In this document: positions 1 to 13,990 of the stretch, piece after piece
Layout: each line of letters opens with the position of its first letter
Position numbering within the stretch: the stretch's first letter is position 1
Assembly (NCBI RefSeq): GCF_016802725.1
Contig: NC_052668.1
Location: forward strand, 16,721,001-16,785,000
From: Solenopsis invicta
Taxonomy: Eukaryota; Arthropoda; Insecta; Hymenoptera; Formicidae
Direction of reading: 5' to 3'
Length of the DNA stretch: 64,000 bases
Notes under the pieces: model-generated
The model's database searches: none
The model's input: the letters and a program-made list of their open reading frames with translations, nothing else
What the model was told of the DNA's origin: nothing
Translations under genes and position numbers: made by a program

Positions 1-401
1 TCTCGCGTCGACTAATGTACGCGTGTCGCCCGTGCCACGTCACGTCGCGAACACACAGCCGGCTGCGATTTCGCGATGGGTATCCGGATCACTGAACTTA
101 CAGGCATTCAGCGCGAATGGACGAATAATACGTGGATAAATGTGGATTCACGGTAGACGAGAGGAAGAGAAAAAGAGCGAGCGAGTGAGTGAGTGAGCGG
201 GAAAATAACGTGCGCGCAAGTTCGATTCGTCGTCTCTCGTTCGTCCAAGGGAGAAAAAAACCGTCCGAGGGCCTAAACCGCCGTTAAATCGCTCTCTCGT
301 TTGCATCATCTCTACCTGCCTTCGAATGTGTAATCGCGTCTATTGTACGCGTACTCCGCAAGAAAGAACGGGAAGGGAGAAAAGGAGGGGTGAACCACCC
401 T

Positions 402-437
<36 letters not shown>

Positions 438-444
438 TCGTCGT
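402..444. repeat. (TCG)n microsatellite
   Basis: About fourteen TCG/CGT units with one interruption. It creates spurious poly-Asp, poly-Ser or poly-Val frames on the two strands, which I do not treat as genes. Confidence 0.9.
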
Positions 445-2980
445 TGCAACCCCTCGTGAGACGTGCGCCCCGCCGGAGTATCGGCGCCGAGACTCCGAGT
501 CGCGCTTTTTTCGCTGCTCGCCAATCGATATTTCCGGTTAGAATAATTGCGACGCTACTCAAAGCTGCCAAACCAGATCAATACTCGTAGAACATGTATG
601 TGCGGGATGAGTCATGTTACCTCGTGCGATCAGAAATCATTTTTTTTTTTTTTACCATCTTTCTCGCGCGTCCGCAAATAACACATCGGTTTCGAACGAC
701 GGACCGTAGGTGTTGTCGACAACGCAAGTGATTTTCAACCGATAATCGTGTTTAATGGCCATCTCATCGCCCGCGGTGAAAATTGTAAAAATTATTCCAC
801 GGTATTACACGGGGGCGCATTCGAATGTACAGAGCGAGAAACGCTAAGCCGCTTTATCATCGTTTCCAGCAGAATTTGTTTTCAGGATCCGTGGTCACGT
901 TATTCCACAAGCGCGGTCCTCGTGGGTAAGATGCATAGCGCTACGAGGATTAATGTCATAGAGAAATCTCGAGCGGCACTCGGCTGCGGAGAGTGGATGC
1001 CAGAGGCGAATACGAAAAACACTCGTATATCCTCGGTGCATTCTATGTTTACGGGCTGTTAACTGCGTGCGACTGTCTCGAGTTACATCAATAAACACGT
1101 ACATAGATGCGCGCGCACGTGCGAGACGGGAGAGAGGAGGGAAACGAGAGGACGAGAGAGCCGGGGGGGGAGGAGAGCCGGACGGGACGAAATAGAGAGA
1201 CCATTTATTATTATTCAGCCGGCTCGTCTTACATCAATAAATATTTATCGACGTCTGGGCGCATGCGCCCGGTTTCATACGAGCGAGATGCGCAACTAGG
1301 CGCATTAGCATAATCGTCGAAGCAAACGCGAGACGAGCCACTGAAGCCTAGTCTCCGCCAAGAGAGAACAAGATCTATAAAGATTTATGAAATTCAAGCC
1401 TCGGAGACTTGGTAAGTCCCGTGAAAAGAGTCGATCTAAGATGCATTAATTTTTTAATTAATAATCATTTTGAAAAAAATTCTCAATTATAAATTGAAAA
1501 GTTTAATAATAGCTGCCAAATATTAAATGAAAATAACAATATTTGTTTAATAACAAAAAATAATTTTATTTTTCTAAATATTAAATAAGTATTACCAATG
1601 TAATATAATTATAGTTATAAAAAATTCCGTTTTTTAAATCGTTTGAAAAAAACCAGAAAAATTCCGGTTATTTTTTAATTGTTATTTTGTCATGTAAATG
1701 GCATCTAATTTTTGATGCTCGTCATATTAATGTGATCCAGGAAGATACGTAATTTTATTTTTGTTAAAATTCTTATTTTTCTTCCATTTTCTGTCCGTTT
1801 CATGAACCGGAGTGACAAGCTACAAACTCGAAAATAAATGTAGCAAGCTAAGGTTGAAAAATAATTTGCTGTAAAGCAAGATAATTTTAGTACTGGTGAG
1901 GTTTCTTTAAAATTATAAATATAACTAATCGTTTGGCAATACTTGTTAAATCTTAAAAAAAAATTTCTTTAAAAAAGAAAAATTATTTTCGTTTGATTAA
2001 CAGAATGTTTAATTGGCATTATTTCACTCAACATATAATCTTTTTTTTTTTTAAATTAAATATTGATATCCTGCTCTTTTTTATTTTTCTCTTTCATCGA
2101 TCTTAATCCTTCGCGAGAGAAGAGAGATGGAGGGAGAAAGAGAGAGAGAGAGAGAGATCTTCCCTTATTTCGCGGTATCCGCACGAAACCTCGGCGCAAG
2201 AGACTAATTGGATTTCGCTCCCTCGACACGCTAATGACCGTATTCCATTTCCGCGGCTCGAGGTAGTCGGCGCGATGCATCTCCTCGCACGATCTTCCGG
2301 CGGCCGATCGCGCCGACGGCATTCGAGCGAAAATCGCATTACCGCCGCGGTCGAAAGAGTTCCGTTCCCGCGAGTACTTAGAGCAAATATCGGGAAACGA
2401 AAGAAGGAAAGAGAAAAAACTCGCGTGTGTCTTCTGTACCGAGTGAATACGAGGAATTTCGTCTCGCTTTCGTAATCTCGCTATCTCGAGATACGATTGA
2501 ATCTACCGCCTATGTTATAAATTTGATACACGACATACGATAAGTCGTGTGTGAATAAATAGACTAGTATGTAGAGATAAAGTGCAACACGTTCATAATT
2601 ATAATTACATCTCCACCGAACCATCGGTTTGTGTAAATCAATGATAATCCATACATTGAGAACAAAAAAACAAAGTATTAGCAAATGTTATTTCTGACGT
2701 TTTCTTCGATATTTATTAGTTATAAACAAATTTATTTGTGATGATGAAATATATTTACATCTCATTTCTGAGACATATATCTCATTATTTTTTATTAATT
2801 GCTTTATTTAATAGCGAAATAAAAATTTATTTTGCTGTATTTAAAGATTCATTTCAATGAAATAAATTTATATCCCACAAATAAATTTTTAAGTATCTTT
2901 TTCCCAGCGTAATTTATAATATACTATAAATACAATTTTATTAATCTCATGAACATTCTTTCTATTATACAAATTAACTT

Positions 2981-3003
2981 AAAAAAAAAAAAAAAAAAAA
3001 AAA
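2981..3003. repeat. Poly(A) tract
   Basis: Twenty-three consecutive A. It could be the tail of an old retroposed copy, but no SINE or gene body is recognisable upstream. Confidence 0.9.
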
Positions 3004-6000
3004 CTTCCATATAGCACATTTCAATAAAAAAATGCGCGTCTTTAGAATACAAATTTCCAGCAAGACGTATTCGAGATGAATCGTACCGTTTGTATTCAGC
3101 GTTTCATTGATTTATTCCGCAAATTTGTACGTGACATATTCTAGGAACGATAGACAACAGGTGCACGCATAATGCGTGCGACGCGTTCGACTTCCTTCTG
3201 CTCCCCGAACAGTGCTCTACTGTGATCGCCGGTACATCAATCGCGCAGATGCACATCAATCGCTTCGCACATGCACATCGTTCTTCCGGCAACATCGATT
3301 TCAGGGTACTGAGAATGTTACCGACATCGCGATGCCCACGCAGTCGACCCGTGGCATGAGTGACGTTACCGTCCGCCAATCCGCGAGATGCGGTTACAGA
3401 CACACTGGATGCAATTCGATTCGCATGGTGCAATATTTGCCCAATCTGGGAAAATACATTCTACTCGTTTTGCGTAGAAAAACATTCCGTATTTTTCTTT
3501 CTCTCGAAATTAATTTAAACTTTAGTCTCGAGGGTTTCCATCATTTTTCAGTACTCTAAGCTTTCCTCTCTACACTAAAAAAAGAAAAAAAAATGGTCCT
3601 ACAAATACAGCCACAATTTTTTGGCTGAAAAAATTAATCAAGATAGATGATAGAAAAAAAAGCAAATATTGTGATATCGAATATGTTTGATACTTGATCA
3701 ATCTAAATAACAGATATAAAATTTATATCTAAACTGTTTGTGCAATTTAGAAAAAAATTTTTCTGTGGCTATTCATGTTAACGTCAATCATACTTGTAGA
3801 ATTTAATTGTACAGTTGGCAATGAGATCTGAATTTTCTAGTAAATATTTATATAAAATTGCGAGAAAAAATTAATTAAAAATTTTTTTAATTTTTTTATT
3901 TTATATTTACATAAATATTTCAATTAAGAAATTTTAAACTTGACTGCCAATAAATAAGTTACTAGGACATTGTTTGTGTTAAATAAAATTTTTTTAAGAT
4001 ATTTTTTCACTCTGATTGCAGATACAAAAATTAATGATAAATTTTTATCGTGACACCTCGAAATCTACCTACATGAGCAAAAGATTTTTTTTTAGTACAA
4101 GGTATTAAATAAATAGATGCAACAGATAGAATAAACAATGTTATCTCTCTTCATAGAGAAAACACGCAATAATTGTAACTGTAAAATGTGTATACTTAAG
4201 CTCGTGCGCGATTACACGTATTTTCGTCTTTCTGCATCGAGTTAATTTCGCACGACGTATCTCGCCGCGCATAACCGACTTTCGGAATTGCGCCTCGCAT
4301 TTAATTAACGAGCACGCTCGATTGCGAATCCGAGCCGCAGCGCGCGGACTTAATGACGATATTATTCGGTGCCTCGGCTCTGCTCATGCTCGAGACGAGT
4401 GTATCGCGCGACGGACGGAGGTGAAAGATAGAGGATGACAGACAGAGACGTGCGTTGCGTGCGACCTACATCGTTTGAATCACCGCGAGTCGCTTTATCT
4501 ATTTTTAAGCGCGGATCTATATTGTATCTCGGCGCAGACCGCGATGCGTGACGCGAGGAAGCGAGGCGGTTCCGCTCGGCGGAAAACGAGGTATTTAAAC
4601 GGAGCGTTATTCGCGAAGATACTTGGAACTTATCACGTGTTAGAGGTGTGCAATCTGCCGATCTTATTAAAGGCTTAAAGCGCGATACGATCGTGCGGTT
4701 TAAAGCGCGGGAACGAAGCAGCGCGTAAAATTCCAAGGCAGCGTTGTGTGACGCGCGCGCGTGCATGGAATCTCCCGTATCGCGTGTGTCGGCGGTTAAA
4801 CGAAACAGAAATAACTGTCACCACGCAAGATAAGTCCAGCCGAAAGGGTATCGACTGGAGTTTAACGTGAGATACGGAGGAGCATCATCATTACGTTATA
4901 TAAGAACCGAATTTATATTAGAACTCATTCGAGAGAAATTAACCGATGAAATTCAGCTTTCGTGAAATTTGATTCGTTCCTTCGTTAAATCGTTAATTCT
5001 TCAAAAACTATCACGAACATATATTCTTCTCGATATCAGTTCCCAATTAGTCAAGGAATCAATAGTTAAAAAAAAAAAAAAAAAAATCACGGACGGCGGT
5101 TTGAGGGCAGCCTATATTTCCACGGTCGATCGATAAGACCGCGATGTATTACACAGCCGCGAAAATGTAATCCTCTATCAAAGCGCGGGCTGCATGCCGC
5201 TTCGGTAGAGCGCTGCACGCGAGCGAGCGAGCGTACCCTGGTCGGCGAAATGCAACGCGCGTCGAAGCGACGCGACGTGTTTGTTTCGCGGGACGCGCGA
5301 TTGTATCCGCGTCGAAAAACAACACGCGCGCGCGATGAGAAACATCGCGGGTTTAAAAGCGCGAAAAAAAAAATCACAAACGCGATTGAACGTCGCCGCT
5401 CGAACGGCCGACAATTTTCCCCTCTCGCCCCGCGCGTTATGTGGAACGATCGATAAACGACGTCGAGGAGATTCAGCGCCGGGCAATCGCGGAGCGGAAA
5501 TCGGATTGCGCGGCGGCGAATGCGTTTTCGATGCACGTGGCATCGCACAGCGAACTCGGCGAGAGCCCAGGAGATCCGTGAGAAAATTATACGCTCCCAG
5601 TTCCGTGTGGTATTATTGAATACTTGGCACAGATCGCGGCGGAGAAACGCCGCGCGCTCGCTCTTCCGCGCTGTGCACTTACGTGATCTTTATGCGCCCG
5701 TAACGCCCGCAGTGACATTTAGTTACAGGAATGCGCGGGAGCGTCGACGCCAACACGCAGCCGGAATGATGCACCGTAAACAATGACGCGGCGTTGAAAC
5801 TCGTCTTAATCGGCTTATTAGTCTTCTCTCCCGGCTCGCCGTTTATCATGTCGTGTTCATCATATATGCGTACCGCTTAAAGCTGCCGGGGTTACCGTTA
5901 AGACGGTGAACAGCGATGTGTCTCGCGGGGAGAGACGGTATGAGAAAATCAAATTACAAATCTGATGCCTTTACCCTGACAAGGTTTTCCCGCGAATTGA

Positions 6001-8418
6001 GATTATTACATTAACATTTTAATAAGTGTTATCAGCACCCTCGCGATTCGTACGGAAATAAATTCAACGGATAATCGATAACATTGTTCGACAAATGTCA
6101 ACCTTTTTTAGACCACGAATGGGATCAAGTGCCTCTTACACGTAGATATTTTGCCGCTGAGAACGAACCCGTAATTGAAATTGCTTTATCACGTCACATT
6201 TTTTTAGAAAATTGAACTTAAGTGCCGAAAATAGTATTTTTTGTTTTCATACCCTTCAGCTTAAATAGTTAGAAAATATAACGTGACAAAACAATTTTAT
6301 ATTTAAAGATTTACTTTCAGTGACGGCAAATCTAAAACAATCACTTGGTTCGATTTGTGGTGTTAAATCAGTGTCAGAGAACGTTATTATTAAAACATTG
6401 ATCGTGTTACATGAGCTTTTAAGGTATCATCGCGGATATTTTGCGTTGTCGACCAATTTCTATGAATAGAAATTTTTAGTAATCTCAAAAATTTCTCGTG
6501 TTTTCTTCTGAAAAACGTTTGTGAGAAAAATTTTTATGGGTAGGACAAACACGGCAATTTCTTTATAAACGTGAATATGTGAAAATCACGAGTGTTCTAT
6601 TTTCATTCTAAATTAATGTCCGTCTGTTTTTATTAAAAAAAATATTTTCCTCAAAAGAAAATCGCTTTAAAAAAATTTTAAATAAAAAAAAATGGCTTTG
6701 GAGAGCAGAATTGAGACGTCGATATTGAAAATTACTCATTTTTCATATGCCTATGAAATTCATGAATAATTATTTTTTGTAAAAAATTTAAAGTTGTATT
6801 TTTTTTTAAGTTTTTCATACCTAAACTAGGAAAACTCTATAGAGTCATTTTTTTGTACGTATTTGTTATAAAGAGTTACAACTTTTTAACTTTTTTAATT
6901 CGTGAATAATCTTCGGTAATAAAAGTTCATGCAACATTAATGAAAGCTCGCGCGCTGCTCCGAATTCACATCGCCGCTGTCAATCTCGTCAAATATTTAT
7001 ATCGAACGAACAGGCAAACGTTTTTTTTTTTGTTCAATGTAAGTTTTTATCGGTATTAACGATGCTAAATTGTACATTTTATTTTTTTCCCCAAAACAAA
7101 ATACAGGCGTTCATAAATTTGTCGATTTTTTTAATGACATTAAATAGATTCAAGATGAAAAAGAGGTCGGATGCGAGATGTATTCGTGATGGTATCTTTT
7201 TTTTTTCACATGGTACCTTACGGATTAAATCAAATTTCCAAAATTCGGAATATACATTGCCGTGCGTTGCTACCTTGCTCAATTCTGTCATCCCGATTTT
7301 ACATGGAAATAAATCTACGGTAGGCGACACGCGCGCAGCATCCGCCACCGCGTGCGGGGAGTCCCGGTCCGGGCGACCTTGCGCTCACTCCCGCACAAAA
7401 GCGATCCGCCTATTGATTACGCGCGGGAGGCGCGCACTTGCCAATTTATCCGTAGGCAGAAAACGCGCCAGCGCGGTGTCTCTCGCCGCGTGTGTGACAA
7501 TAGAAAAGCAGGAAGCCCTCGTGCCTCTCTCTCCTGCGGATTCCGTGCAATCAATGAGCTCTGGCGGTAGCGGCGGCGGCGGTGGCGCGACCAGCGTGCG
7601 GATTAATCCGGCTTTACGACGTATTTTTTTCGTTCCAGCTCTATTCCGCCCTCGCCTCGCGCACCCCGAGCGAGCAGCTCCCCCATTCGTTTCGAGCGAG
7701 CCGATATCCCGCGCCACGTCGCGTCGTCGTCGTCGTTTCTCCCATTCTCTCTCTCTCTCTCTCTCTCCTTCCCTCTTTTTTTTCTCTTCCTTTCCGCTTT
7801 CACGTGGGGCCGGCATCAAAATACTGCAGGGAGCGCATTAAGAGGCAAAGTCGGTCCGCCGCGCCAATTACATTCGAGACGATCGTAGTTTTCCCTTCCC
7901 GACTTCGGCGGCGGCGAACGAATGAATTCCACGGGATTTAACCGACTTGGGACTCGACAATACTTTCACCGTTCCTTACATATGTCGTCGAGGGAATAAG
8001 AAATTGTCATTTTTATTCGAAAAAAAATCGTGTCTCTCTCTCTCTCTCTCTCAAAATGATAAAAATAATCGACGTGGGCCTCCGTCCTTTTTTTTTGTGT
8101 GCGGATCTGTTAATACGAAAGAATTTGCTAAATGTTTCATGTTAATGCGATTGCGTCAATTAAGCGATTGTTCGTGTCAGGAGTCGAATAATGAATATGC
8201 TAATTATAACGGCGGCGTGTTTCTAGCGACACTCGCGCGTTCGCGCGTCAATAAATGCGGAATTTTATGGCCGAGGAATGTTTTCAGGATATTATAAATT
8301 TGACGGCATTCAGCGATGACGCAATTATTCAAAATAATCGAGCGTTTCGTCACGAAAGCGGCTTCTCGGTCGACTTTGTACGTGGCGCGGCAACAAACTT
8401 CTTATTGCTCGGAAATGT

Positions 8419-8440
8419 CGCGCGCGCGCGCGCGCGCGCG
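8419..8440. repeat. (CG)n microsatellite
   Basis: Eleven uninterrupted CG dinucleotides. An intact CG run of this length suggests little germline CpG methylation decay here, as expected for hymenopteran non-genic DNA. Confidence 0.9.
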
Positions 8441-9944
8441 TCTAAAGTTTAAGAAAACTGCCACGAAGAAAAAAAAGTATGGCCGCCGTCGCCACCGCAA
8501 CGAGGGTGAGAAAAAGTTTTCAACGGGGAACCAACAAAAGAGCGGGTGGCAAAGTTTTACATAGTTATTCCGGATTATTAAATAACGTTACCCTCCCTCG
8601 TATACCTTTGGTAAATAGCGCTTGCCAACAGCCACAAACAGACGAGGCGATAAAAAAAAAGTAGGTATGACTAACTCGCGATGTATTTTCCTCTTTTATG
8701 AACAACTTTACTCGGCACGTTTCATCATTACGCCGTTAATATCGATAAGGAACTTACATTGAGCAAAAAGAAAAAAAAAGAAAACAAAAAACACGAGCCC
8801 TCGTTCGCCCGGGATATCAGAAATTATTTGTCGAGATTGACAGCGGCGGCGAATGCGAATTCGAAGGCAGAGCGAGCGAGCTCTCATTAACGTTGCACCA
8901 ACTTTTATTGCGCGTTAAATAACGATCGGAAAGCTTTGTGCTAATTAGGCGGCCGTATTTTACAACTTTGCGGAAACACGGCGGAGCGAGAGCGAGGCCT
9001 GCCTCGGGTCTGCTAGAAATAAAATTTATGCGATGCGATACAAGTGCAATCTTCCGCCGACGTTCGGCGCGAGCGCGACGGTCGAAATGCTGGAGGAGAA
9101 AGGCGGAGATATACTCCACGGCAATTGAGAACTAAATTGAACTCTACCTGGAAGTAAAAGAAATCGAGGTGCAGTTGCCTCGTTCGACTTTCACATTGGG
9201 CAATTCGATTACGAGTTATGAAAGCGATTTACACGGCGCGATTTACCACACGTGCGTTCAACACCCACGAGTGTGGGTAAAATAAATTCGCGCTGCAACA
9301 CGCTGCGCGCGTCGCGTCGCGTGAGACTTTAATTTTCAAGCAAATAAATTCGCGCGCGCGCGATCACATTGTATAGAAAACAACGGTTCTCCGTGTCATA
9401 CAAATTCCAAAGCTCAGTTGTACGTCTTAGGTAACGCGAGCCTTTCGTTCAGCGGTCTTTGCCAAGGCTACTTGCTTTCAAGAGTTTCAAAAGGGTTTAT
9501 CGCAACATTTCAAATATATTTATTTCACGTAATACAAATTTACTTTCGAAAATCCTAAAGCAAATTACCGACATTTTTTTCTTAGTAGAAAATATTTTTA
9601 CATTGGCATCACAGAATTCCAATTTCTTTTACAATAAAAGTACGTACAAAAATCAAGAGAGTAAAGAACGATTTCTTATGCTAACATAACAAAAAACATT
9701 CTTTTTAATTTTTAAAAATTTGTTACTACGTTTAACAATTTTTTTCCGTTATTAATACGGAATCATCCTTTATTCTCTTCATTTCTGTGCAACCAGAAAA
9801 CAAATGTGTTTAAATTGATAAAATCGTTTTTCTAACTTGTTTTTTTTTAAGTTAAAGTGAAAAAACTTTTGAGGAAAATAAAAATTTATTTGATTTCAAG
9901 AAATGACGTTATTAACCTTTTCAAAGTAAAAAATTATTTCTTCA

Positions 9945-9949
<5 letters not shown>

Positions 9950-9984
<35 letters not shown>
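9950..9984. repeat. (TA)n microsatellite
   Basis: About seventeen uninterrupted TA units in a strongly AT-rich neighbourhood. Confidence 0.95.
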
Positions 9985-9987
<3 letters not shown>

Positions 9988-12095
9988 TTTAATTTAATTT
10001 AAACAAATAATTTTTTAACTCAAAGAAAGTACCGACATAAATAAATAAAATAATTTAGTCGTTCTGGTTTTAAAAATGTGTCTTTCATTTAAAAAAAGAT
10101 TTGCATTACGCAACAAAACTATTTCTTTAATTCTATAATAAAAGTTTGGCAATTATTATCAAATTTGATAATAGTTATCAAATTCATTTTTCAATGCACA
10201 TCGTAATATCATATCATGACTATCAAATAAGATAACTTTCTAAAGTTATAAATATAACAATGGCATGTAATACATCATTTTGTTTCGATAAAACGTAAAA
10301 CGTTGGTCCAATTCATCATAGGATATTACATCATTAATAATAAGTATTCTCATCACATTATTAGCATATTATTGCTTCATGAAAAAATTAACACGCGATA
10401 ATTTTTTGCTGCAATACGACTTCAACATTGTTTTCCTCATCGGATAATAACTAATCTCTAATTTGTATTTCAAATAAGACAACAAATTGCAGGGAATTAC
10501 GTGAAACACAGAAAAAAAGAATTAAACGAGTAGAGGAAACGTAAATCAAACAATCTTGAACATATTTAAACGCTGCGCTCGTGAATGTTTGATGGGGATT
10601 ACGATTTGCGTCACTAGTCGATTTTCGACGACGCGATAATTACGTTTCTCATTTCGTGCCACTGTTAGCTCCACTTTTCACGCTGCGCGCTGACGCAAAA
10701 GTGCTTCTTTTCCAAGAAAACAAATTAAAAAGATTGGCATCGGCATCGCTGCCCAAGTTAATCGTAGAAGTAGGAAGCAAGCAGAATACGTCGTGCCTTA
10801 TCGCGCGATAAGCGCACTCCAGACGCGCGCGCCGGGGGCTTTTATATCCGTAAGGTTCATAAATTAAGCGGAGCCAGTTAACATCGAAGAAACAAGAACG
10901 GAGGAGTGGTTGCCATGTTGGCATGGGGTCGACGAGGAATAAATTTAAACACGTCTGTCTGGCACCTAAATGTGTCTCGCGAATTATTGCTCGATTTGCG
11001 GGACGTTATACCACGGTTCTATCCTCCTGTATTCGAGGAAGGAGAGAAAAGAAGATGAATCCAGACTCTTTCTTTCTCATTGCGTTCGAACATTCTCGAT
11101 AGCACGGCGCATAAACATGCGATATTAAGAGCGGAATGACGATAAATTTTTATCACGGATGGAGGAGAGGGTGGGGGGAGCTTGTGAAAAGGTTTAACGC
11201 GTGTTTCATCGTCGAGCGAGGCCTTAAAATTAAACGTGCCTTCATCCCGACTTTGCCTCTCTCTCACGAGCTCTCACGAGCGGGCCGTGAAAGTTTTATG
11301 AATCCGGCGGAATGGCCCTGCAAATAGTTCGAATGTAAAGGATCGCGCTCGCGCGCGCGCACGCACGTTATATCAAGCGCCGTTTAAAATTAATTCCGCG
11401 GAAAGCCGGGTACACGCCGTACGTATATACCGTACACAGGCGTGCGTTCGCGCTAGCGGTTAAGAGCGATGATAATCCGCGATACGTATTATTCGCGGTC
11501 GGAGAATATTAATTTCCGGGATCGGCGGGGTCGAAATAATCCCTGTTGCGCATCTGAGTGAGAAAGGGCAGCGGGAGGTGAGGTGGGGAGGGGGGGAGGA
11601 GGAAATAGAGATAGAGATAGTTAAATCGATACGACATTACGGGAGCAATAATATCGTTTCTATCGTTGTTGCGCGGGAATTAATACCGAGCAAGGAACGA
11701 TCGGCGGCAGTCGCGCAGTGCGAGCCAAGCTACTTGCTCGCTCATTCAATGCGCTTACGTGGGTGGCTCGTTATCAGCACAAATTACCTTTGCTCCTACG
11801 CGCTTAATTTAGTTCCGAGCGTGCAATAATAATGCTCGCATGACGCGCGAAATTGCTGTGTGGATCGATGATAGCGACGATTCAAGATCAAATCGAGTTC
11901 TGCCGGCGCGGAGTGGCGCGGAGGATCGCGATAGTGCATTCAATAGCGATATATTGTCCCGTTCTTGTGTGCTGTGCAAACTCGCAATAATGTAGCGGAG
12001 ATCCATTGTAAAACGGGGACGCGCGGCGATGTTACGCCGTCTTCTCTATCTCGATTATCCTTAAAGATTAAGTTAATATTTAAAGATGTGTGCAC

Positions 12096-12336
12096 TGAGA
12101 GAAATATCAACGAAACCTTTAGTTGAATAATAATCAAGTGAATTTTCTAGTCACTGGTACCAAAAACTTAGTTACATTTAACGAACCATTTGGTAATAGT
12201 TTTATAAAAACAATTATTGTTTCATTAAGGCTGCAGATTGCTTAGTCAAAACAATTATATATTAATTAAAGCTATAAAATGCATTTCATCACTATTTAAC
12301 TAAACGTTTAATCTATCTCGCTAAATATTTCTCTCA
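12096..12336. mobile_element. MITE, family A copy 1 (TIR TGAGAGAAAT)
   Basis: A 241-bp element bounded by inverted TGAGAGAAATAT and ATATTTCTCTCA ends. The inverted similarity runs inward for about 50 bp; both ends contain AACGTTT/AACCTTT and a TTAACTAAAC-like block. It has no coding capacity. It is clearly homologous to 16990-17224: both share an internal CACTGGTACCAAAAA block, a GTTACATTTAAC/GTTACGTTTAAT block and the same ends. No clear target-site duplication is seen, so the superfamily is not assigned. Confidence 0.75.
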
Positions 12337-13964
12337 CAATTAGTGTAGAACATTTCTCAAAATTAACACTTTGTAAAAATTACAGATTGTTTTATGTTGC
12401 ATTTAAAAAGAGAAAAAATTTAGCGACGTTTTTCTATCTTGAAATCGCAATAAAAGTTTGCGTAAATCATCTCGAATGCTTAAAGTACTTACACGAAATA
12501 ATTGAAATTTTTCTGTTGTAAAAAAATAATTGAATTTTTAATTACAAATAGAGTAAATAAACTATAAAACTCTAATCTTGTTCACACAACTTTCACATGT
12601 ATATAATTTATTTAAAGTGTTAATATTAAACACATTTTGTTTACTTTGGGATCGCACGGTACATCCTTAATTGTACGGACAAGATATCTAATTTCAGTAA
12701 TCTGGAATGACTCTTGTAACTTTAATTCTCCTCTGATAGACTGTTAAATGCTCGTTGCACGAGCTTGAATAGCGATTACGATATTATTAACAATATCATT
12801 AGCATAAGCGTTTCAAAAGATCGCGCAATAATCGTGTAACAATTTTCGTATAAAAATTTATTTCTCTGGCTATTTCTCTTCACCGAATTTATATTTCTCT
12901 TTTGTGTCGATGCTTTATGATATTACGCGTAAAAGTCTTGAAAGCAGTTCCATCGTGCTTTACCCTGTCGTAAAATAGCATACGCAACTGAACGCGCAGT
13001 GGCGTATAAAGAGTTCAGCGAAGTAATAATGCCGCACGGAAAATATTTTCACGGGTAATCGCGAGCAAACACAGATTTTTCAAATGTTTAACGAAGGCTT
13101 ATCGCGACAGCGTGTACGGCGTGTCTTTGTTTAATCGCCGCGAGACGCGCTACGTGGTACATATACTTCGAACACGGACCAGGTGCGTATTCCTGATGGT
13201 ATCGGCTCGGAAACACGCCACGCGGCGCCGTACTGCGTACAATCAGCACCGCAATAAATTACGTTCCGCGTATGTTCTTCGCATAGATCCTCAACGACAG
13301 GAAACCAAAAAGAGATATAAGGCGCGTCTGAAAAAGATGTCCGTCGACACGTACGTGGGAAAGACTATCGCTCCCGATGTGAGCAAAAAAGAAAAAAAAA
13401 AAAAGGAACGAAAGAGATGAAGATAAGTCTGCAGTACGCCGTAAGACATTGATATGCATTCAGCATTAAATACCGAATGCGATTAAAACAATCGCAAATT
13501 TATGCAAGCTGTTAATATATATGAAATACAAATAGAAAATATCGAAATCACATCGAATCGCGAATGGCGAGTAATTAAGTTATTAATTAAGATATCGATA
13601 AATGTAACTCAATTAACACGGAACTGGATGATATTGTTGATTTAATCTTGATCGGGAAAAAAGCAATCGCGGCATCATTAAATTTGTAGGAATTGCGCTG
13701 ATAATTGAGGAGGAATAATTTACGAATGAATAAATTCCGGCTTCGCGTTCAGCGACTGTCGATTTCTACCAGAGAGTTTTGGAACAAGTGAAAACTATAA
13801 TTAGCCCATTACTCAATACTGAATACGTTGAAAGTGATCCAAGGCTTCGACGAAAATACCGTGTCGGTCGGCGACTGAGCGTTATTCGAGATAGTCAAGC
13901 TGCGATTGACGATCACGCAGGACTTGTAAACCGCGAAGCATCTCTAACCGCGGGCGTATGTGCG

Positions 13965-13990
13965 TCTCTCTCTCTCTCTCTCTCTCTCTC
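13965..13990. repeat. (TC)n microsatellite
   Basis: Thirteen TC units. Similar CT runs occur at about 7747-7768 and 8031-8053. Confidence 0.9.

Noticed and set aside
7062..7841. A 259-codon plus-strand open frame
   Set aside because: Its first part is AT-rich and the rest is Arg/Ser-rich from CpG DNA and a CT microsatellite; no splice context or family likeness.
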